A stretch of 64,000 nucleotides of DNA, from assembly GCF_050897975.1 (NCBI RefSeq), contig NZ_JBPAXY010000001.1, positions 496,001-560,000 of the forward strand. Direction: 5' to 3'. The notes beneath the pieces were generated by a model. That model was not told the origin of the DNA. It searched no databases and saw only the letters and a program-made list of their open reading frames with translations. Positions 24,466-32,421 of the stretch are shown piece by piece. Every line of letters begins with the position of its first letter. Position 1 is the first letter of the stretch. Source of the stretch: Pseudooceanicola sp050897975 (lineage in GTDB: Bacteria > Pseudomonadota > Alphaproteobacteria > Rhodobacterales > Rhodobacteraceae). A program made the position numbers and the translations under genes.

Positions 24466-25686
24466 TCAGCGCACCACGGGGAGGTCCAGATCCAGGTCGC
24501 CGCCATCGAAGAAGACGCGGATCTCGGGATCCCGGCTGGGCAGGATCACCGTGGCCAGGCCGGGGGTGGTGATCTCGCCGCGCTGGTTCTCGCCCCAGAT
24601 CTCGAGATCGACCAGCGCATGGCCGTCCTTGATGTACTTACGGGCCACCTTGCCCTTGCACCAGGTGCTGTCGCCCATGGTGTTGAAGCGGCGCATCTCG
24701 GTGCGCACCCGCTTCAGGAAGGCGGCATCGCCCATCCAGTTGGTGACCAGGCTGGCCATCCAGGAGGACCGCTGCGGCCCGTAGTCGTAGACGCCGGGCA
24801 CCCCCACCTCCTTGGCGGTGCTTTCGCGGTGGTGGCCGATGCCGGTGTACTCGATGCCGCCGCCCGCCTCGGGGTTGCGGAAGAAGTGGCCCGGGTGCTT
24901 CATCGCGGCCTGGAAGACCACGCCATGGGTATGGCCACGGCCACAGCCGACGAGGAAGCCCATGGTATCCATCAGCGACAGCGGACCGCGCACGATGGGA
25001 TCCAGGCTTTCGCCCTCGGTCACATCTTCCCAGTAGCGCACCGCGCTGCCACGGATCCGCTGCGGCTCGCCGATGATCGCGGCGTCCAGCGCCTCGTATT
25101 CCTCGGCGGTGTATTCGTGGGTCTTGATGTCCTTGTACTTGCCCGCGTCCCGCGCCGCCTTGCGCTCATGGCGGGTACAGGTGCCCAGGGCCCGCGCCAC
25201 CAGCTCGCCGCGCTGGTTGGTATAGCTGGCCTCGACATATTGCAGCACCAGACGGCCCGAGAACTTGCTTTCCTTCTCTTCGACACCGACGACGCGCTCG
25301 ATGGCGCTGATGCGGTCGCCGGGGCGGATGTGGCGGAACATCTCCCAGTCGTTGCCGGCGTAGAAGCCGTGCACCCCTGGCAGACCCCAGCGGGTCCGCC
25401 CGACCCAGCCGAAGGCCATCGGGAACATCGGATGCGCCACCTGGCCGCCATAGCGGGAATTCCGGCCATATTCGGTTTCGCGATACAGCGGGTTCAGGTC
25501 GCCGATCCCGTTGCACCAGTTGCGCAGCGTGTCGGTGGTGGCATCCTGAAGATAGGGCCCCTCGGGGCGCAGTTGCAGCCCGATCATGTCACGCGCGGCG
25601 GCGACCGCCTCATCCGTGATCTTGCCTTCGGCCGGGGCCCCGCCGACGGCGTCGGCCTTCTTCTCTTTCACATCCACGATGGTCAC
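24466..25686 (-). CDS. Long MaoC/FAS1-type double-hotdog acyl-CoA hydratase
   Basis: A 406-residue acyl dehydratase-like protein. The N-terminal half has a FAS1-like dehydratase pattern (CNGIGDLNPLYRETEYGRNSRYGG near residue 60), with YTNQRGELVARALGT closing the first fold. The second half contains SLMDTMGFLVGCGRGH and TWCKGKVARKYI. Family members hydrate or dehydrate enoyl-CoA or related thioesters. Reading frame upstream of the GTG at 25686 is low-complexity; GTG is chosen because GAGGAG lies ten bases before it. It is first in the operon that continues with two CoA-transferases, a second MaoC hydratase and the CoA-ester lyase. Its promoter region holds three ATGCAT-type sites. Confidence 0.72.
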   Translation of the reverse strand: MTIVDVKEKKADAVGGAPAEGKITDEAVAAARDMIGLQLRPEGPYLQDATTDTLRNWCNGIGDLNPLYRETEYGRNSRYGGQVAHPMFPMAFGWVGRTRWGLPGVHGFYAGNDWEMFRHIRPGDRISAIERVVGVEEKESKFSGRLVLQYVEASYTNQRGELVARALGTCTRHERKAARDAGKYKDIKTHEYTAEEYEALDAAIIGEPQRIRGSAVRYWEDVTEGESLDPIVRGPLSLMDTMGFLVGCGRGHTHGVVFQAAMKHPGHFFRNPEAGGGIEYTGIGHHRESTAKEVGVPGVYDYGPQRSSWMASLVTNWMGDAAFLKRVRTEMRRFNTMGDSTWCKGKVARKYIKDGHALVDLEIWGENQRGEITTPGLATVILPSRDPEIRVFFDGGDLDLDLPVVR

Positions 25687-25784
25687 GGGCGCGTTCTCCT
25701 CTTTCGCGTGTCCGGGGCTGCGCCTCACTCCTGCGCCGCCTGCATGGGGTGGCCTCGGGGGTCCCTCGGCCGCCCCCCTCACTT

Positions 25785-25792
25785 AATGCATT
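25785..25792. promoter_or_regulatory. AATGCATT palindrome, site 1
   Basis: A perfect eight-base palindrome with A/T flanks, about 100 bases upstream of the long MaoC gene. It recurs at 25827, 34532 and 34637. Candidate operator of the GntR/FCD regulator encoded nearby. Confidence 0.6.
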
Positions 25793-25826
25793 TTATTTTT
25801 TCCGGTCAACAGAGGAAGCGCGAGAT

Positions 25827-25834
25827 AATGCATT
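25827..25834. promoter_or_regulatory. AATGCATT palindrome, site 2
   Basis: The same palindrome 42 bases (four helical turns) from site 1, in the same intergenic region. The shared flanks TAATGCATTTT point to a specific protein-binding sequence. Confidence 0.6.
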
Positions 25835-25872
25835 TTCTTAAAGCAAACACAGGCCACCTCGGGCAAAACGCC

Positions 25873-25904
25873 GGAAATCCCCCTCGAAACCGAGGGAGAT
25901 TTCC
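25873..25904 (-). terminator. Terminator-like hairpin after the isochorismatase gene
   Basis: Bases 25873-25886 pair with 25891-25904 with a single mismatch, around an AAAC loop. A TATTTT run follows on the plus strand and a GGCGTTTTG stretch on the minus strand. It should end the minus-strand operon that finishes at 25934, and may work in both directions. Confidence 0.65.
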
Positions 25905-25910
25905 TATTTT

Positions 25911-25918
25911 GATGCATT
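25911..25918. promoter_or_regulatory. GATGCATT, one-mismatch site 3
   Basis: A one-base variant of the AATGCATT palindrome, 84 bases from site 2. It keeps the multiple-of-42 spacing of the first two sites. Confidence 0.4.
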
Positions 25919-25933
25919 GTTTACCGCAAAAGG

Positions 25934-26527
25934 TCAGAAAGAGACCTGAGCCGCCGTGGTGACGGTGGAGAAGCGCCGCAACCCCGACAGGGCATGGTCA
26001 TGCTCTTCCTCGGTGGCCCCGGCGCAGCAGTCTTCCAGCACCACGCAGGCATAGTCGCGATCATGGCCTTCGCGCACCGCAGCCGAGACCACGCCATTGG
26101 TCGACACGCCCGACAGGATCAGCCGCCGGATCCCCTGGGCGCGCAGCAGCGGCTCCAGCTTGGTCCCGTAGAAGGGGCTGACCCGGTGCTTGATGATGTC
26201 CGGGTCCCCGGGCTGCGGCGCGAAATCGGCCAGCACCTCGGTCCCCCAGCTGCCCAGGCCGAAGACCCCGGCATTGCGGGCCTTGGAAAAGACCGGCGAT
26301 CCGGGCGGGCATTCGGCATAGTCGGGCGAGAAACCGACCCGCACATAGGCCACCATCACCCCGGCGGCACGGGCCCGGGAAATCGCCAGGCGGGTGTTGT
26401 CGTAGACGCCGCGCGCACGGCACAGCGGCACGTAGGACTTCGCCCCCATGCCGTCCGGGTGGACCAGGTCATTGAGCATGTCCATGACCAGAAGAATGCT
26501 GTCGGGTTTGCTATCTGCGGATGGCAT
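25934..26527 (-). CDS. Isochorismatase-fold hydrolase lacking the usual Cys
   Basis: A 197-residue protein of the isochorismatase-like fold. The catalytic Asp (VMDMLNDLV, Asp16) and Lys (IIKHRVSPFYGT, Lys113) are present. At the nucleophile position the sequence reads GVSTNGVVSAA, with Val146 where family amidohydrolases have Cys. It may therefore act by a non-covalent mechanism, as the EntB type does, or on an ether- or ester-like substrate; the reaction is unknown. I start at 26527 because AAGGAG lies six bases before that ATG. It is the last gene of the presumed regulator operon and is followed by a terminator-like hairpin. Confidence 0.75.
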   Translation of the reverse strand: MPSADSKPDSILLVMDMLNDLVHPDGMGAKSYVPLCRARGVYDNTRLAISRARAAGVMVAYVRVGFSPDYAECPPGSPVFSKARNAGVFGLGSWGTEVLADFAPQPGDPDIIKHRVSPFYGTKLEPLLRAQGIRRLILSGVSTNGVVSAAVREGHDRDYACVVLEDCCAGATEEEHDHALSGLRRFSTVTTAAQVSF

Positions 26528-26590
26528 CGGGTACTCCTTGCTGTGATCTCGCGATGAGGGGAACACCGCGATACGCAAGGGGTCCCTGCC

Positions 26591-27229
26591 CTATCCGGTG
26601 TAGCTTTCCTTGAATTCGTCCCAACCGGCGCGGATGTGGTTGCGCAGGGCGGCCAACATGCCCGCCTCGTCCCGCTGCAAGATCGCGCTGAGCATCGCAC
26701 GGTGTTCCTGCGAGGCCCGGTCGACGCGGTTTTCCAGCTTGTTGATCAGATCGAAGGGATAGCGCGCCCAAAGCGCGCGCACGAACCGCAGGGTCTGCGG
26801 CAGGTCGGCCGCCGCATAAAGCACTTCGTGGAAACGGTAGTTGATCGCCCGCACCGCATCGCGCTCGCCGCGCGCCGCCGCATCTTCCAACTGCGCCTGC
26901 AACGCCCGCAGCTCTTGCAGCTGCGCCTCGGTCAGACGCTCCATCGCGCGCAGGGCCAGCTTGCATTCCAGCGTCATGCGCAGGTCGACGATCTCTTCCG
27001 TGGCATGGATGTCGAAGGGGGCCACCGTGGCGCCACGGTTCGCCGTGCCCAGGATAAAGCCCTCGGCCGCCAGAAGCTTGATCGCCTCGCGCACCGGCGT
27101 GATCGAGGTGCCGATCTGCTGCGCGATCTCGGCCTGCTTCAGCTTCGAGCCCCGGGGAAACTTGCCCGAGATGATGCCCTCTCGCAGGTAATCCGCGACC
27201 AGCTCTTCCTTGGTTTGGTGTTTCAACAT
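26591..27229 (-). CDS. GntR family regulator with FCD sensor domain
   Basis: A 212-residue regulator. The N-terminal winged helix (LVADYLREGIISGKFPRGSKL and TSITPVREAIKLLAAEGF) is followed by an all-helical FCD domain with the metal- and ligand-binding residues of the FadR/VanR group (LRMTLECKLALRAMER near residue 85, NYRFHEVLYAAA near 128). FCD regulators usually respond to carboxylic acids or acyl-CoA. It probably senses the substrate of the flanking CoA-dependent catabolic genes. Its own upstream region has a half-site TAATGCA at 27281, similar to the AATGCATT palindromes upstream of the catabolic operons. It lies 63 bases downstream of the MBL-fold gene, so it may also be cotranscribed with the transporter genes. 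Confidence 0.87.
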   Translation of the reverse strand: MLKHQTKEELVADYLREGIISGKFPRGSKLKQAEIAQQIGTSITPVREAIKLLAAEGFILGTANRGATVAPFDIHATEEIVDLRMTLECKLALRAMERLTEAQLQELRALQAQLEDAAARGERDAVRAINYRFHEVLYAAADLPQTLRFVRALWARYPFDLINKLENRVDRASQEHRAMLSAILQRDEAGMLAALRNHIRAGWDEFKESYTG

Positions 27230-27280
27230 CCTGACGTTCCACCCAGACTTCCGGACCCTTGTAACATCCGGGGGCTCGGA

Positions 27281-27290
27281 TAATGCAAAT
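27281..27290. promoter_or_regulatory. Degenerate TAATGCAAAT site upstream of the GntR gene
   Basis: Half of the AATGCATT palindrome is preserved 53 bases before the GntR start codon. It may be a weaker autoregulatory site. It is short and could be chance. Confidence 0.3.
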
Positions 27291-27292
27291 TT

Positions 27293-28102
27293 TCATCCCG
27301 CATTTCTCGAAACAGGCGCCACGTCAAGGCGGAAGACCTCCTGCAACCCGGACTCTTCGGCCACCGGGTACAGGTCCGCGATGCGGGGGTCATGGGCGGG
27401 CAGGACGTGGTCGTCGCTGTCGGCCAGTGCGCGGATCACGTCATGGGCGTCGATCATCTGGGCCGAGCTGTAGACCACGGCAAAGGGAATGCCGCGCTCG
27501 TATTCCTCGTAGTAATGCAAGGCATCGGAGGCCAGCACGACCCAGCCCCGCGCGGTGCGCACCCGCACCACCTCCTGGCCCGCGCAATGGCCGCCCACCC
27601 AGTGCACCGTGACCCCGTCGGCGATCTGCGCCTCGCGCCCGTGCAAAGTGAGCCGCCCGTCGTGCAGCAGCGAGACCAGGCGGGCGATCTCATCGGGTTC
27701 ATAGGCGCGCCGGAACCAGGGCTTTTCCATGTAGGGGCCGGTGACATAGGCCATTTCCTCGGCCTGCATGTGAAACCGCGCGGCGGGAAAGGCATCGAGA
27801 AAGCCCAGGTGGTCGTAATGGGCATGGGTCAGGATCACGCATTCGGCCTTTGCCGCCTCGACCCCCAGGGCCGCCAGCCCGGTGACCGGGCTGAGCAGGT
27901 GGCTATGGCCGTGCTTGGCGGCCTTGGCCGGATCCATGCCGGTATCCACCACGATATGGCGGTCGCCGCAGGTCAGCAGCCAGGAGTAGAAATCCAGCAC
28001 CAGCGGCGCGTCGGGCTGGGCGTCCAGGATGAAGTTCTGCCCCCGGGTGCGGGCGGTGTTCACCGCATGACGGATGCCGTAGATCTTCCAGGTGTCAGCC
28101 AT
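27293..28102 (-). CDS. MBL-fold hydrolase of the N-acyl-homoserine lactonase family
   Basis: A 269-residue metallo-beta-lactamase-fold protein. The dinuclear zinc motif is HAHYDH (His93, His95, Asp97, His98), followed by GHCAGQ and SDALHYYEEY near residue 200, a motif typical of the AHL-lactonase group. These enzymes open a lactone ring. Placement between a Liv-type transporter and a GntR regulator inside a catabolic locus suggests a dietary lactone rather than quorum quenching, but both are possible. The ATG at 28102 is used: earlier in-frame sequence overlaps the transporter gene. It lies 13 bases after the LivF-type ATPase gene. Confidence 0.8.
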   Translation of the reverse strand: MADTWKIYGIRHAVNTARTRGQNFILDAQPDAPLVLDFYSWLLTCGDRHIVVDTGMDPAKAAKHGHSHLLSPVTGLAALGVEAAKAECVILTHAHYDHLGFLDAFPAARFHMQAEEMAYVTGPYMEKPWFRRAYEPDEIARLVSLLHDGRLTLHGREAQIADGVTVHWVGGHCAGQEVVRVRTARGWVVLASDALHYYEEYERGIPFAVVYSSAQMIDAHDVIRALADSDDHVLPAHDPRIADLYPVAEESGLQEVFRLDVAPVSRNAG

Positions 28103-28115
28103 CGTCGCCCCCTTC

Positions 28116-28850
28116 TTATGCCGCCGAGGCCGCGCCGAGGTAGGCGTCGATCGCCTCCTGGCGGGCCGCGCTGTCCTGCAAGTCGGCCGCGCTGCGATGC
28201 CCGACGATGGCCCCGCCCCGCAGGAAGTGCAGTTCGTCACAGATCCGCATGGTCATCGCCAGGTTCTGTTCCACCAGCATGATGGCCAGGTTCGTCTCGG
28301 CCCGGATCGCGCCCAGGCGATCGAAGACCCGACGCACCAGCATCGGCGCCAGACCCAGCGAGGGCTCGTCCAGCAGCAACAGGCGCGGCCCGGCCATCAG
28401 ACCCCGCCCGATGGCCAGCATCTGCTGCTCGCCCCCCGACAGCCGCCAGGCCGAGCGGTCGGCCTTGTCGGCGATCTCGGGGAACAGCTCCAGCACCATG
28501 TCGGTGCGCCTTTTGCGCTCGCGCCCGGGCACATGATAGCCGCCCAGGGTCAGGTTCTCGCGCACCGTCATGTCACCGACGATCTCGCGCCCCTCGGGCA
28601 CGTAGACCACCCCGCGCCGCACCCGGTCGCGGGCCGGCAGGGCGCTGATGTCCTGACCGTCGAAGTGGACCCGCCCCCGCCCCGGGATCAGCCCCGCGAC
28701 GGCCTTCATGATCGAGGTCTTGCCCGCCCCGTTGGCCCCCAGCAGGGCCGTGACCTGGCCGGGGCCGACGGTGAAGGACACGTTTTCAACCGCCTGGGCC
28801 TTGGCGCCGTAGAAGACAGACAGGCCGGATACGTTCAGAAGATCAGTCAT
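28116..28850 (-). CDS. livF: Liv-type ABC transporter ATPase (F subunit)
   Basis: A 244-residue ATPase of the branched-chain amino acid/carboxylate uptake family. Walker A GANGAGKTS near residue 36, the signature LSGGEQQML near 137, Walker B LLLLDEPSLGLAP and the switch His region MLVEQNLA, typical for LivF, are visible. It pairs with LivG to drive import. The ATG at 28850 overlaps the LivG stop by eight bases. Such systems often carry aromatic or dicarboxylic acids and amides rather than amino acids, so the cargo may be the acid consumed by the CoA-transferases. Confidence 0.88.
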   Translation of the reverse strand: MTDLLNVSGLSVFYGAKAQAVENVSFTVGPGQVTALLGANGAGKTSIMKAVAGLIPGRGRVHFDGQDISALPARDRVRRGVVYVPEGREIVGDMTVRENLTLGGYHVPGRERKRRTDMVLELFPEIADKADRSAWRLSGGEQQMLAIGRGLMAGPRLLLLDEPSLGLAPMLVRRVFDRLGAIRAETNLAIMLVEQNLAMTMRICDELHFLRGGAIVGHRSAADLQDSAARQEAIDAYLGAASAA

Positions 28851-29619
28851 CGTCGCTTCCCAGGTAGATCCGCACCACGTCGTCATCCGCGCGCACCTCT
28901 TCGGGGCTGCCGCAGGCGACGAAGGCGCCGAAGTTGAGGACGTAGATCCGGTCGCAGATGGACATGACAAGATCCATGTCATGCTCGACCACCACCATCA
29001 CCAGATCGGGCGAGGCCAGCTTGCGCAGGCTGCCCATCAGGTCGCGGGTCTCGGAATTGTTCAGCCCCGCCGCCGGTTCGTCCAGCAACAGCACTGCGGG
29101 CTTGCCGACAATGGCGCGGGCGATCTCGACCAGGCGCAACATGCCCGGCGGCAGTTCCGAGGGCAGCTTGTCCGCCGCCCCCGCCAGGCCCAGATCCGCC
29201 AGGGCGGCCTCGGCGGCGGCGCGCATCTGCGCCATCTCCTCGCGCCCGCGCCGGGTGGGCAGGAAGGCATGGATCCAGCCCGCGTGATGGTTGCGCGCCA
29301 CGCCGATCATGACGTTTTCCAGCACCGTCAGATCCGGGCTTAGCGCCACATGCTGAAAGCTGCGCACGATCCCCTTGTCGGCCCGCGCCGCGGGCGACAG
29401 CCCGTCCAGGCTGTGGCCCGCATAGGTGATCTTGCCGCTCTGGGGCCGATAGGCCCCGGTCAGCGTGTTGAACAGGCTTGTCTTGCCGGCGCCATTGGGG
29501 CCGATCAGCCCGGTGATCTCTCCGGCGCGGAATTCCACGTCCAGATCCTTGAGCACCTTGATCCCGCCGAAGGACAGGGCGATGCCCTCGCCCTTCAGCG
29601 CAGGGGTTTGCGTGTCCAT
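28843..29619 (-). CDS. livG: Liv-type ABC transporter ATPase (G subunit)
   Basis: A 258-residue ATPase. Walker A GPNGAGKTSLFN near residue 40, Walker B VLLLDEPAAGLN and the switch VVVEHDMDLVM are intact. The signature is degenerate (LPPGMLRLVEIARAI near 150), as in many LivG proteins of this group. A C-terminal FGAFVACGSPEEVRADDDV tail matches the family. It forms the ATPase pair with LivF. The ATG at 29619 shares one base with the LivM stop. Confidence 0.87.
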   Translation of the reverse strand: MDTQTPALKGEGIALSFGGIKVLKDLDVEFRAGEITGLIGPNGAGKTSLFNTLTGAYRPQSGKITYAGHSLDGLSPAARADKGIVRSFQHVALSPDLTVLENVMIGVARNHHAGWIHAFLPTRRGREEMAQMRAAAEAALADLGLAGAADKLPSELPPGMLRLVEIARAIVGKPAVLLLDEPAAGLNNSETRDLMGSLRKLASPDLVMVVVEHDMDLVMSICDRIYVLNFGAFVACGSPEEVRADDDVVRIYLGSDDD

Positions 29620-30608
29620 CAGGCACCGCCTTTCCGGGTTGCGACAATCTCTTTCAGGCGCGGCAGGTAGTGGCCCAGCAGGATCATCCCCAACAGGGCC
29701 AGGCCGTAGAAGACCGGGATCCAGGCGCCCGAGGCCGACAGGAACTGCGGCACCAGGGTCAGGAAGGCGCCCCCGATAAGGGCGCGCGGCAGGGACAGCC
29801 CGTAGAAGCTGACCACCGAGCCCACCAGGAGGAAGATCGACGACCACAGCGTGAAGCCAGAGGGCGACACGGTCGAGCCCGCAAAGCCCAGCATCGCCCC
29901 GCAAAGCGCCGCCACCCCGCCCGAGATCCCCATGACGGCGATCCGTGCCCAGTCGCGGCGCGTGCCGAAGGCATCGGCGGCGGCCGGATGGGCCTTGGCC
30001 AGCAGCAGCTTCAGCCCCTGCCGAGAGCCGCGCAGCCGCGACACCGCATAGACCGCCGCCACCAGCACGATCAGCGCCGCGTAGTAGCGTTGCAGGGACA
30101 TGGCCACGCCCGGGATCACCGGCTGCGACACATAAAGCCCCTCATAGCCGCCGGTCAGCCCGTCGGCATTGTTGATCAGCTCCGGCACGGCCAGGGCCAG
30201 CGCCATGGTCGAGACCGCCAGGTAGATCCCCGACAGCTTGCGCGAGGGCCAGGCGAACAGAACGCCCGAGATCACCCCGAGCGCCAGCGCCACCGGCAGG
30301 CTGACCAGCAACGACAGCCCATAGCGCGTGTCCAGCACCGCCACCGCATAGGCGCCGACGGCGGCAAAGAAGCTGTGCCCGATCGAGACCTCGCCGCCGT
30401 AGCGGACCAGGATCGAGACCGACAGCACGCCGATGGAATTTGCAAAGCAGATGCCGAGGGCGAAGATCCAGGACCCGCCCAGCAGCAGCGGCAGCAGGGT
30501 CAGCCCGCCCAGCAGGGCGAGGGTCAGCGCCTGGCCGGGGTGGATCGCCAGGCCGCCGGGCCGGGCCGCCCCGGCCCCAGAGCTAAGCGACAGGTTTTGG
30601 TCAGACAC
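29619..30608 (-). CDS. livM: Liv-type ABC transporter permease (M subunit)
   Basis: A 329-residue permease with about ten hydrophobic segments and the family motif GEVSIGHSFFAAVGAY near residue 85. It forms the channel with LivH. The start is GTG at 30608; its first eight bases overlap the end of LivH. A 23-residue hydrophilic N-terminal extension precedes the first membrane span. The charged C-terminus ends just before LivG. Confidence 0.85.
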   Translation of the reverse strand: MSDQNLSLSSGAGAARPGGLAIHPGQALTLALLGGLTLLPLLLGGSWIFALGICFANSIGVLSVSILVRYGGEVSIGHSFFAAVGAYAVAVLDTRYGLSLLVSLPVALALGVISGVLFAWPSRKLSGIYLAVSTMALALAVPELINNADGLTGGYEGLYVSQPVIPGVAMSLQRYYAALIVLVAAVYAVSRLRGSRQGLKLLLAKAHPAAADAFGTRRDWARIAVMGISGGVAALCGAMLGFAGSTVSPSGFTLWSSIFLLVGSVVSFYGLSLPRALIGGAFLTLVPQFLSASGAWIPVFYGLALLGMILLGHYLPRLKEIVATRKGGA

Positions 30609-31491
30609 GGCTGCCTCCAACTCTGGCCAGGATGCCATTGGGGAAGATGTTCAGCGCCAGAAGGATCACCGCCAGCAGGAAGGTGCTGGAGTATTCGGGC
30701 GAGACGTAGAAGGTGAAGAGGTTCATCAGCACCCCGATCAGGATCCCGCCCAGCAGGGCGCCTGGCAGGCTGGCGAAGCCACCGACCACGGCGGCGGCGA
30801 AGGCCTGCAACATGAAGGCGGCCACGGTGGTCACGCTGAGGAAGGTGGTGGGCACGATCAGCAGCGCCCCGATCACCCCCAGCACCGCCGCCACGATCCA
30901 GGAGAACAGATGCACGTTGCGCAGGTTCAGCCCGCAGACCTCAGCCGCGAAGGGGTTCTCGGAGATGGCCCGAAAGGCGATGCCCAGCTTGGTGTAGTCG
31001 ATGACGAAGAACAGCGCGCCGATGGTCAGGATGGCCACGGCCAGCACCGTCAGGTCGTAGCCGGTGACGAAAAGCCCCAGCACCGACATGGAAAAGCGCG
31101 GCACCGGCAGATCCAGGCTGACGATATCGGCGCCGAAGATCAGCAGCGTCGCCCCCTGGGCGATCAGCCCCACGCCCAGGGTGGCGATGGTGGCGGTCAG
31201 GTCCGATTCAAAGACCAGCGGCGCGATCACCGCATAGGTCAGGAAGGCGATGGCGATCACCGCCAGCACCGCCAGCAGCACCGCCGTGCCCCAGGACAGT
31301 TCCAGCAGCACGCCGCTGGAAAAGCCGTAGATCAGGAAGGCGGCAAAGCCCGCCACATTGCCATGAGAGAAGTTCACCACCCGGCTGGACTTGAAGATCA
31401 TCACCAGCCCCAGCGCGCCCAGCGCGTAAAGGCATCCGGTGATCATCCCCGACCAGGCCAGCGGAAAGAGATCGCGCAGCAGGTCGATCAT
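30601..31491 (-). CDS. livH: Liv-type ABC transporter permease (H subunit)
   Basis: A 296-residue permease with eight or so membrane segments. It carries the typical GLVMIFKSSRVVNFSHGNVAGFAAF segment near residue 30 and the AFAAAVVGGFASLPGALLGGILIG motif near 230, both characteristic of LivH. Its start overlaps the stop of the 3-hydroxyisobutyrate dehydrogenase-like gene by four bases (ATGA), joining transport and metabolism in one operon. Confidence 0.87.
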   Translation of the reverse strand: MIDLLRDLFPLAWSGMITGCLYALGALGLVMIFKSSRVVNFSHGNVAGFAAFLIYGFSSGVLLELSWGTAVLLAVLAVIAIAFLTYAVIAPLVFESDLTATIATLGVGLIAQGATLLIFGADIVSLDLPVPRFSMSVLGLFVTGYDLTVLAVAILTIGALFFVIDYTKLGIAFRAISENPFAAEVCGLNLRNVHLFSWIVAAVLGVIGALLIVPTTFLSVTTVAAFMLQAFAAAVVGGFASLPGALLGGILIGVLMNLFTFYVSPEYSSTFLLAVILLALNIFPNGILARVGGSRV

Positions 31492-32417
31492 GCCGCTTCC
31501 CCCTTGCCCTCTTCACCGGCCCGCGGCCCTGGGGTCTCCATGACCCCCTTCTCGACCAGCTCGATCACCCCGGGGAAATAGCGCCCCGACAACCCGTGAT
31601 GCAGGGCGGTCTCGTAGTAGCTGCGCGCGGTGCCGGCGGCGGGAAGCGAGACACCGGACTGTTCGGCCAGCTCGAAGACATAGGAAATGTCCTTCAGCAC
31701 GTATTCCGGCGAAAACGCCTTGTCGGGGAAGGCGCGGGGCAGCATGGCCTTCATGCCGTGGTTGCGCAGCACGAAGCTGTCGCCCGAGCCCTTGGAGACC
31801 GCATCCAGCAGCACCTCGGGCGCGACGCCTGACTTTTCGCCCAGCACCATCATCTCGGCCAGCGCCACGGTATTGGCGAAGACCAGCATGTTGTTCACCA
31901 GCTTCAGCACCTGGCCCGCACCCACATCGCCGCCATGGGTAATGTCGGTGGCGATGTATTTCAGCAGCGGATGGATCCGCTCGAACAGCGCTTCCGACGC
32001 GCCCACCATGATGGCCAGCTTGCCTTCCTGCGCCGCCTGCCGCGTGCGGGCCACCGGCGCATCGGCAAAGGCGATCCCCAGCGGGGCCAGCTCGGCGGCG
32101 ACGGCACGGGCGGTCTCGACCGGGGTGGTCGACAGATCGACGATGGCCGAGCAGCGCCCCCTGGCGGCGGCAATGGCCGCGCTGACCGCCTGCACCTGCG
32201 GGCCGCCGGGCAGCGACAGGAAGATGACGTCGGCCTGTTCGGCCAGGGCCTCGACCGAGGGCACGCGCCGGGCGCCGGCCTCGGCCACGGCGGTCAGGGC
32301 CGCATCTGACAGGTCGAAGGCCAACACCTCGGCGTCGTGTTTCAGGGCCATGTTGCGGCACATGGGCCCGCCCATCACGCCCAGGCCGATGAATCCGATT
32401 GTGTCTGTCTTGGTCAT
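31488..32417 (-). CDS. 3-Hydroxyisobutyrate dehydrogenase-family oxidoreductase
   Basis: A 309-residue beta-hydroxyacid dehydrogenase. The dinucleotide-binding GFIGLGVMGGPMCRNM lies at the N-terminus, DAPVARTRQAAQEGKL matches the substrate signature near residue 120, and the catalytic Lys is in AGQVLKLVNNML near 170. It oxidises or reduces a 2- or 3-hydroxy acid with NAD(P). It sits directly before the LivH gene and five bases after the short-chain dehydrogenase gene, so it probably handles the imported compound or its product. Confidence 0.85.
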   Translation of the reverse strand: MTKTDTIGFIGLGVMGGPMCRNMALKHDAEVLAFDLSDAALTAVAEAGARRVPSVEALAEQADVIFLSLPGGPQVQAVSAAIAAARGRCSAIVDLSTTPVETARAVAAELAPLGIAFADAPVARTRQAAQEGKLAIMVGASEALFERIHPLLKYIATDITHGGDVGAGQVLKLVNNMLVFANTVALAEMMVLGEKSGVAPEVLLDAVSKGSGDSFVLRNHGMKAMLPRAFPDKAFSPEYVLKDISYVFELAEQSGVSLPAAGTARSYYETALHHGLSGRYFPGVIELVEKGVMETPGPRAGEEGKGEAA

Positions 32418-32421
32418 GATC

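Noticed and set aside
25801..25870. Possible small RNA or leader peptide in the AT-rich gap upstream of the long MaoC gene
   Set aside because: No start with a ribosome-binding site and no promoter that stands apart from the ATGCAT sites.
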